64,000 bases of DNA. Source: Poa pratensis. Taxonomy: Eukaryota > Streptophyta > Magnoliopsida > Poales > Poaceae. The stretch is taken from positions 133,861,975 through 133,925,974 of the forward strand of contig CAMZMU010000041.1 of the NCBI GenBank assembly GCA_947311845.1, in the 5' to 3' direction. Shown here one piece after another: positions 46,641 to 64,000 of the stretch (the first letter of the stretch is position 1; each line of letters starts with the position of its first letter). The translations under genes and the position numbers were made by a program. Below the pieces are notes generated by a model. It did not search any database, was not told the origin of the DNA, and saw nothing but the letters and a program-made list of their open reading frames with translations.

Positions 46641-47118
46641 GCCCTCGCACGAGAGGAAGATGATAGAGAGGAATATACGGGAGAGAAAGAGATAAGGGAT
46701 GGAGAAAGAAGATGGACGTGGGCAGCGGGACGCGTGTCGCGTTGAGAATGCGGAGGATCGCAGCGCGTGGATCCCCAAATGATTAGAAGGGTTTTCCAAG
46801 CCCTGGGCCATATGCGGAAAGTTCCACAGCACTACGCGCTTTGTGAGCTGTGACCGCTCCCCATATCAAAAAGAAAAAACAAACTAGCCAACCAGGCGTG
46901 AACGATCTAGCCATTTTCCATCCTGCTCTTCTTCTCTAGCACACAAATAACTCAATGCAAATAAGGGTCCACTTCCTGCTCAAAGTATGTTTACGTGCAC
47001 ACTGATTTCTCCAGTAAACACAAGTCAAATAAGCCCAGTTCCTCCTTGCATTTCCCAATTTTTCATACAAGCTGCAACAACCTAGGAGGCCAAAAAACAC
47101 ACATTAGCTTATGCCCAG
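46641..47118. other. unassigned intergenic DNA
   Basis: No motif recognised. Confidence 0.4.
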
Positions 47119-47860
47119 TAAACTAAAAGTTGCTTCACTATTTGAAGTTCTGAGGCAACCTATCATTTGAAGTTACAAAGCTAAAAAGATTGTTGAAGCA
47201 ACTTAGAACGAGTTCAAGTGGACCTACTTTTACACAAAGAGAACATCCCAATAGTACCACCAAGAATCAAACATTTCCTGCAACATGACAGTTTAGGCAA
47301 CTTAACATACACAATGTTTCACAATTTAGCATCGAAATTTAGGCAACTTAAAAAACACTTAATAGGAAAATCGACACTAAAGTTATGCAAAATTACTAGT
47401 AGTATTAAAGTAGGCAACTTAGCATTCAAGTTATGCAACATTAGCATTAGAGTATGCAATGATATGCAACTTCTTAGTATTTTAGGCAACATATACGCTG
47501 CGGTAGGCCACTTGACGACAAAGGTGCGAGACTTTCTAACAATTCTAGCCAACTTAGTACTACTCGTAGTACACTTAGTTTTTTTTTTTTTTTTTTTTTG
47601 CGGTATCGTAGTCCACTTCGTAGCAGTAGGAACAAACTTAGTGTTGGTGGTAGTCCGAAGTATTTGTACGGGACTTCATACTATTTTACAGTGTTGTAGA
47701 CAACTTGGCGTAAAAGGTAGGCAATTTATCATGAGTGGTCAGCAACTTCGTAGTGTTGTGACAATAAGGAACTAGTACTATGAAGTTGCTTGGTCTCACA
47801 ATAAAGTTTCTTTGAACAAACAGTTGTTTGTAAGTGTAGACTAGTTGCCTTTGTTCAACA
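47119..47860. repeat. degenerate repeats with the core AGGCAACTTA
   Basis: TAGGCAACTTA-like or TTAGGCAACATA-like cores recur roughly every 20-60 bases from 47190 to 47770, with a 19-T run at 47580-47599. The open frame 47218-47775 follows from the repeat structure and has no recognised domain. Confidence 0.6.
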
Positions 47861-48476
47861 AAAGTTGTTTTCTATACCCTTGAAATGTGAAATCAAAAGG
47901 CAAACACTCGACGAGTGGGCAAGGGATGTATTCAGAGGCCATGAAGATTCAGGTAGTTTCGGAGTACCAATCCGTAAACAAGCATCAACGTTAAATGGAC
48001 ATTCACCGTTGCAAGATGCCAGCCTTAATCCACAAAGACACTCTTTTTTCTAAGGAAAAACTAGGTGTGACCACTAGGCACCGGTGATGGAGAAAAAACT
48101 TAGTACGATCTTATGACTATGGTGATGGTGGACGGCATCAAAAGCCTCAGACTACCCTGACCAATTTTGCAAATAAGAAATTTCCATCTCGAAAGTAACA
48201 CTTTTCAAAAGAATTTTTCCCCAACTTACTACAGTGGGCAGCTATAGCGGTATACTCCACACGAGTCTGGCGATAAGATGGAACAGGTAAATGCACCCAA
48301 CCACAACAAGAGGTGATTAGTTTAACTGGTATGTACTATGCTGGAGGTACGAGTACAACTGACAAACACACCTGTCGCTGCAAGGCCAACCAGGACAATA
48401 GGTTCAATCACAGAGCAACATAAAATCAACAAAGCTAGGTATTATCTCCTTTTTTGGTTTTCTACCATTAAGGGTT
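47861..48476. other. 3' flank and 3' UTR of MSI1
   Basis: The part next to 48477 should be the MSI1 3' UTR; no unambiguous poly(A) signal stands out. The rest is unassigned. Confidence 0.4.
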
Positions 48477-56905
<8,429 letters not shown>

Positions 56906-56932
56906 TTAACGCCGAAGCTGGGCTAGAGCGAA

Positions 56933-56944
56933 GGCCCAGGCCCA
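56933..56944 (-). promoter_or_regulatory. tandem site II motifs upstream of MSI1
   Basis: TGGGCCTGGGCC on the minus strand, about 210 bases before the start codon, matching two adjacent TGGGCY sites. No clear TATA box was seen; the region is GC-rich. Confidence 0.55.
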
Positions 56945-56956
56945 GCTTATGAGCTC

Positions 56957-58500
56957 AATCTCTGGGTTTACTGACACGCTGGACCTACATGTCGGTGAGA
57001 CTGGAGCTCAGACCAGTGGAGGTGAGGGTTGTGTTTTCTTTCCAGAAAGCAGATTACAGCTATATACAGAGGGAGCAGTAAGTTTTTTCCAAAAAGGGAA
57101 AATGGAGAATAAAAAGATAAAAATACAATAATGATTATTATATTAATTCATCAATTAAATGCAAAACAAGACGAGCTGGCATGAATAACATACCATTTAT
57201 GTTAGGGGTACATAGCATCCGCAAGTTCCGACAACGTCCCCCTCTAATCCGACGTTATAAAACTAACAATAAACGACAATATGTTGTATTCTTCCCCGCC
57301 CTTCCGCGCACCCTTCACTTCTCTTTAGTTCTATTTTGTCTCCTCTCCCTTGAGCTTCGCGCCTCTCCCTGTGATTGTAAATAACGCCACCTATGATGCG
57401 ACTTCATTCCGTAGCCATGCCGTTTTGAATTGTTGTCGTGGCATCACGCCACTCGTGCAACCAAACTTGGCTCCATAAATATCCGAAACATGGGGCTGAA
57501 CTTGAGCGAAATTGCCTCGGGGGCTAAGCTGAAATCAATGCTCATAGAGAGTTTTTTTTGTATGTGCCTCAAAGGGCCTAGATGCCATTAATTTAAAGCG
57601 GTGCAGGTACATATTACATCAGGGAAACCAAAGAAAGTATTTCCCTCGGCTGCTCGCGGATCTCCATCGGTGCACCCCCCATATAAGCTCGCTTGGGAGG
57701 ATGATGTGCGGTCTCCTTGGCCAGATCTAGCGCTGGTCCCTGTCCTCGACGCAGAGCTTCGCTGACCGAAGCCAAAGGCGATGGACCAGTGGGCTGGCTA
57801 CTCCACAAATAAGGCATGGCTCAGAAGACTTAGCATGGTTGCAGGTGAAGTTGTATCTTCTTCCTCGAAGCGCCATGGCGGCGAAAGGGGGAGGATCCGG
57901 GCGAAGCCTGGCGGCCTCGTCTTGTGCTGCGATGGAGTTGGGATGCGGCTGCGACACAGTGAACATTATCGACACCCTTTGCTTTGGCGGCTGACCCTGT
58001 GGACCATCTGGTGGTCAAACTTGAAGTTGGCTATGATTGATTGTGCTTCTTCAACCACCATGTGGAGGACTCCTTTGAGCTTGCGGCGACGCTTCACGTT
58101 CTCCCTGTGTCAAGTGGTTTCGTCCCCGGCACCGGCGGCAAGGGCTGTTGTGTGAGCATGTGCTACTCCAACAAGTGCAAAGGACCAGACCACGTTTTCC
58201 AGGAACTTTCCAAGGTCTTTTCTGTTAAAGTTAGAGACTCGGTTGTAATTCTTACTTTCTTTGGGGTCTCAAAGAGAGATTTAGGAGCAATCTAATGTAT
58301 GCAAAATCTGCATAATCATCAGTTCATTGCAGTGTACTTGGAGATAACAACAAAAAATTGCAGCGGACCCACTGCCCACCTTGGCCCTTGCCTATCCTCA
58401 TCCAGCTGCCCTGCGGTCGGGTTATGAGACGATGGCAGTCAGGCGATTTTCGCGGTTCTACATCGCAGCACATTGCATAATCGTTGAAAGAGGGTACAAT
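56957..58500. other. intergenic DNA between MSI1 and the KXDL locus
   Basis: Contains a T-run at 57552-57559 and GC-rich blocks at 57610-58150 with overlapping frames on both strands. These may be a retroposon, but no target duplication or domain was found. Confidence 0.4.
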
Positions 58501-58907
58501 TCTTTCCTACCACCAACTGATCTATACCACCATCATGACCCCTCTCTCTACTCAAACCTTCTTATCTGCCCTAGTCCCTCTTGGGGCTCATGTGAAATGC
58601 CCAGCACTATGATACTACACCAAGATTACAATTGCCTTTCTGGTCATGTTAACACAAGATCTTACAAACACAATAACCTTAATCCAAACAGCCACCAACA
58701 ATAACACGAACAAAAGGAGAAAAAAGCAGATCTAAGAAAGCCCAGTTATGGACAAGGCCTACGCGGAAGTTTCTGGAAGCTGTACTTTTCTGCAACAACA
58801 AAAGGGTGCAGACAGAACTTTGTTGCTTCACTTCTCGAGAAGAGGAACTACATGAAGCTTAGCTGTCGTTCTTGTCGCTGATATGCTAACCTTAGGTGAT
58901 AAACTGA
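58501..58907 (-). other. probable 3' UTR region of the KXDL gene
   Basis: Lies directly downstream (minus strand) of the KXDL stop codon. No coding motif. Confidence 0.4.
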
Positions 58908-59362
58908 CTATTCCAGAGGATTTTCAAGATCTGGTCTTTGGTCCATAGTCTTCGCCATTGCACCATCCAGGAAAGCATCCGGATATGTTGCTGCTAACCT
59001 CGTTTTCATGCTTCTACAATAAGAGAGTGAGAAAAAAAGGTTAGCCGCGTGAGAAAATTATTGTAGATGTACAGTTCGAAACTTCAAATGGATACTGTGG
59101 ATAAGAGAAATCATATAGCAGAACACAAAACAGCAGTAGAAAATAATAGAAGGGAGACTAAAAGAGCAGCTGGCACTGTAGAAGAACAATAAGCACACAG
59201 GAAGGTACCTCAGCTTCATGAAAATATGGTCAAGATCATCCTTCATCGACTTGAGAAGGCGAGTTTTACTAGCCAAGTCACCAGACACCTCCGCAAAGCA
59301 TTGTTCAGAGTACTCGTTAAAAATGTGTGAGAACTGCATTACTATCTTGCAGTCGCCCCAAT
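58908..59362 (-). CDS. KXDL-motif protein, last two exons, one-base insertion
   Basis: Exon 59362-59209 follows an acceptor (TTGGCAG) and reads LGRLQDSNAVLTHF, then, after a frame change, NEYSEQCFAEVSGDLASKTR and LLKSMKDDLDHIFMKLR. The last exon 59013-58908 gives SMKTRLAATYPDAFLDGAMA and ends at RPDLENPLE plus stop. The block KxDLDxIFxKLR is the KXDL motif of KXD1, a BORC/BLOC-1-related subunit of lysosome or vacuole trafficking. A run of five T near 59317-59321, where four would keep the frame, interrupts it. Upstream exons were not securely found and may lie beyond the window. Either a pseudogene or a sequence error. Confidence 0.72.
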
Positions 59363-60436
59363 CTGCCAAGTAAAAATATGGATGATCATTACTGGGAAAT
59401 GAAACAAGGCAACAACTCCGACGACTTCTATTGCCACACAGTAGACACATGTCATTTTAGCATAAAAAATTCCTCATGTGTCTAACAACGTAATGCATGC
59501 CAACCTAAATGTTTACTTAGCTAAATTGCTCCAAGTAGGATAGTAAGAATCATTCTGACCAAAAAAGGAAAAAAAGAAGTGCCATTATTACGAGATGTTA
59601 CCAGACAATGGTACGAATTTTGCAGAAAGGAGGGAAAGATGCTGGCTTTGCATACGGCATGCAACTAACCAAGACCAAGATTGCCAGCATCTGTTGCATA
59701 AAAGTACTTACTAAAACTTCGAAGCTCACATTGATCCGTAGGGCAGTAACTTCACCTAACCAGGTTGTCGAGGGACCTGATGCAGCCTCTATCCTCATTA
59801 CAGATAAGGATAAGGGTTGAAAGTATACCAACTTATTTAGACAAGAGTTTTAACTACATAGGAAGAATATGGTTTGTTAGGCAAGTAAGAATCTATTCTT
59901 AGGGTCCAACTCAGTCCTCCCTATAGAAGGACAGTCTCTACCTCAAATGGAATATCTAAATAATGAGAATAATCAATTAGAAAAATATCAAATCCCAGTC
60001 CCCAACATTCTCTTCCTCCCATCCCTGGAACCATGGCTGGCCTACCTTTCATTCTCGGAGCATTACCCCCAACATTGTCACGCTCACTGGTCTCTTAGGA
60101 CTGCTAACAAGTTTAGCACGTGACAGGGCCAGGTCAGACAGCCAAACTAAATCATGGCCCAGGAAAAAAAAAACTGATTTGTACCTGTTCATTTTCAGAA
60201 AAAATATCAAAGATCTATGGGAGAAATGGATAAAATTATGGTTAGGCTAATTTTGCAAATACCAGCAGTATCCATTTACAGAATTGATCATACTTGTAAA
60301 TACTCCTAATGCGTTAGCATTAGTACACGCTACTAATGTACCAATATCGCAAGTTAGTGGGTGGCCAGTGACCCAGAGCATGTTCTATTGACACAACGAA
60401 AATGAAATGGCGTTAGGAACTTAAACCTAAGTATTT
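59363..60436. other. unassigned DNA, possibly introns of the KXDL gene
   Basis: The minus frame 59598-59831 (including EAASGPSTTWLGEV) ends near a GTAAGT donor-like site and might include an upstream exon, but I could not match it with confidence. Confidence 0.35.
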
Positions 60437-61154
60437 TATTCCCTCCAGTTCACTAGAAACTGTCGTTTTGGGGCATAAGAGCATGAGCTATGTGATGTAT
60501 CACTACCCGTACTAGCTGATGCCACATCATGCAGGTACCAAACTATCTAATTATTTGCAATGTACTGGTTCCTCCTCTCAACAGTAATGTGAGACCCATC
60601 ATCAAATAACTAATATATTTCCACTATCAACATCATCGCTGGTTGAAAACTGGAGTTCCTTTGCTCACGATTGGTTAAAAGGTACTCCCCCCGTTCCATA
60701 ATTATTGTCGTGGTTTTAGTTCAAAAAACCACGAAAATAATTATGGAACGGAGGTAGTATTTATTTTTGTTGCTACTAGTCTTAGACAAAAATTGCTAGT
60801 TTTGGTACCTCACTTAGGTTCCGGTACCTCGTTTTTTAGCTTGATCACAGGCTGGGAAATGGTGAAACTACCTTGGTACTGGTGCTTGACTAAGTTTGTA
60901 CTAGTTCTTCTTCTCAATATTAATGTGACTGCAGCTTTTGAAACTTAAACTACTGACATCCTTTGAAAACTTTACTTTAGATACAATGAAAAAATCAGGT
61001 GCGCAAGTTTGTCTCGAGAAATACTATAATAAATTAATAATATATAATTTGGTTGGTTTTTAGTATAAATTACAATATAAATTAGTGGTTACAATTGCGT
61101 TTCAAAGACCGTGTCGATGTCCAAATGACAGTTTATAGGGAACTGGAGGGAGTA
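60437..61154. mobile_element. Stowaway/mariner-like element, 714 bp, TSD TA
   Basis: The body 60439-61152 starts TTCCCTCCAGTTCACTAGAA and ends with the reverse complement of CTCCCTCCAGTTCCCTATAA; TA flanks both ends. ACTGTCGTTTTGG/CCAAATGACAGT extends the inverted repeat inward. No transposase is visible and a second small element is nested inside. Confidence 0.8.
60683..60756. mobile_element. short fold-back Stowaway MITE, 70 bp, TSD TA
   Basis: CTCCCCCCGTTCCATAATTA at 60685 pairs with TAATTATGGAACGGAG ending at 60754, with TA on each side. It is nearly a perfect hairpin and lies nested in the 714-bp element. Confidence 0.85.
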
Positions 61155-63035
<1,881 letters not shown>

Positions 63036-63199
63036 CGCCTCTCCGTTTTTTAATATAAGATGTTTTAGCTTTTGTCCACATTCACATGCACACAAATGTA
63101 TGTAGACACATTTTACTTTACATGTTCACTCATTATAGTATGCATGTAGACAACATGTGTAACACCTAAAACATCTTATATTAAAAAACGGAGGGAGTA
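63036..63199. mobile_element. Stowaway MITE, about 160 bp
   Basis: CTCTCCGTTTTTTAATATAA at the left pairs with TTATATTAAAAAACGGAGGG at the right (ending 63197), with TA after the right end. The left terminal bases have drifted. It sits at the edge of the plastid trnA fragment. Confidence 0.8.
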
Positions 63200-64000
63200 G
63201 GAAATAAAGAGTGGAACAGTCATTTGCATGGGTCAAAGAGACACCAGCAATATTATTTATTATACTTAGTACCACAGAGATAATGGCTTACTCAGAGTGG
63301 TAGTACTTACATTTACATAACTTATAACCAGCCATATATTTGACAGACCATCACAAAAAAGCAAGGATTTAGCTTAACTCTGTAAGCTCTTTTCTACTCA
63401 CCAGTAACAAATACCCAATTAAGGGGTGACATGATGAAAAGCGGAAGGCCATAAAGAGTGGAACAGTCAAAATGTGCAGGTATCAAAGGGGCACCAACAT
63501 TATGATCTTAGCATCACGGAATATACTATGGTATGCTCATATAAACAGTAGTATAGAACTTGATAGTTATAGAACTGGTGTCCACCTATACATTTGACAG
63601 AAAATCATTAACAGCAGCATCTGACTCTAATTTATAAGTTCTTTCCACTCATCAGTCACTCCTAACAATGTCCAGTAAGAGGCGGCAGGGTGATCTTATT
63701 TCCGAAAAAAAACATGGTTGCAGAAACAGTGGAAGAGCCAAGAATAAGAACAAGAGGGAGCCAAATGAATCAAACTATTCATAAGAGGGGCCAAACAATG
63801 TGATAATGAAAATTTTCATTGCAATTGTAAGGATTAACAGCACAATATGCATGCAATTATAAGGGCGTGAAGGGAGCTATGGCTCCTTCCACCCCCTGCC
63901 TCCACCACTGTACGGAAATGAAGACTACCAACACACTAAAAAAACTTCCCAGAATTCTTTCACGGTACATTTACCAGTTCCAAAACTCAAAGACGTATGC
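63200..64000. other. unassigned DNA
   Basis: Two similar blocks (AAAGAGTGGAACAGTC at 63206 and 63453, with GCACCAACATTAT/ACACCAGCAATAT following) suggest an old duplication of about 250 bp. Near 63870-63910 the sequence looks like one end of a hAT-type MITE (CCTGCCTCCACCACTG). No gene recognised. Confidence 0.4.

Noticed and set aside
46128..46832. 234-codon minus-strand frame
   Set aside because: It follows the period of the GC-rich repeats and has no domain; no start context or splice sites support a gene.
47218..47775. 185-codon plus-strand frame
   Set aside because: Built from the repeated GGCAACTTA unit and a T-run coding for Phe; low complexity, not gene-like.
59598..59831. Possible upstream exon of the KXDL gene
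   Set aside because: Similarity to the N-terminal region was too weak and frame-inconsistent to assert; left unassigned.
63870..63910. hAT MITE terminus near the right edge
   Set aside because: Only one end with the CTCCACCACTG pattern is visible and no partner or duplication can be tested within the window.

Overview
This is nuclear DNA from a large, repeat-rich grass genome, most likely a wheat, barley or Aegilops relative (Triticeae). That assignment rests on nested gypsy and copia LTR retrotransposons, CACTA, Harbinger, hAT and Stowaway DNA elements, a very GC-rich intronless gene, and an MSI1 gene whose protein closely resembles the cereal form as I remember it. No database search was run; family names rest on recognised motifs and remembered sequences.

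Layout. 1-4251: 3' part of a decayed copia element ending in a 450-bp LTR. 4411-5724 (-): an intact single-exon group III patatin-related gene with a TATA box. 5.9-12.3 kb: intergenic DNA with a retroposon carrying an 11-bp target duplication, a Tourist-like MITE, a small hAT MITE and a G-box-containing tandem repeat. 12349-14497: a complete but dead PIF/Harbinger transposon. 15.1-16.8 kb: a CACTA-like repeat cluster enclosing a fragment resembling a UPL3/4 ubiquitin ligase. 17.3-19.5 kb: gene and retroposon relics (amaranthin-type lectin, F-box). 19798-33700: two gypsy-type LTR elements without recognisable reverse transcriptase, plus part of a third LTR. 33701-39118: a rearranged CACTA element with a 0.73-kb inverted repeat, joined directly to a truncated gypsy element (39119-43276). 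43.3-47.9 kb: degenerate minisatellite-like tracts, one split by a solo LTR.

48477-56725 (-): a six-exon MSI1/RBAP48 histone-chaperone gene whose reading frame is intact throughout. Its 4.9-kb first intron holds a second, phase-compatible first exon (53976-54350) with its own upstream telo-box and site II motifs, and a 910-bp hAT element. 58908-59362 (-): the last two exons of a KXDL-motif gene with a one-base insertion. 60.4-63.2 kb: Stowaway/mariner elements and a mosaic of plastid DNA (psbB and trnA-UGC pieces).

The likely functional genes are the patatin-related gene and MSI1; the KXDL locus is uncertain. Almost everything else is mobile DNA or relics. The most interesting signals are the alternative MSI1 first exon with its own promoter-like motifs, the CACTA inverted repeat that could give hairpin RNA, and the apparent loss of the catalytic dyad in the patatin-related protein.
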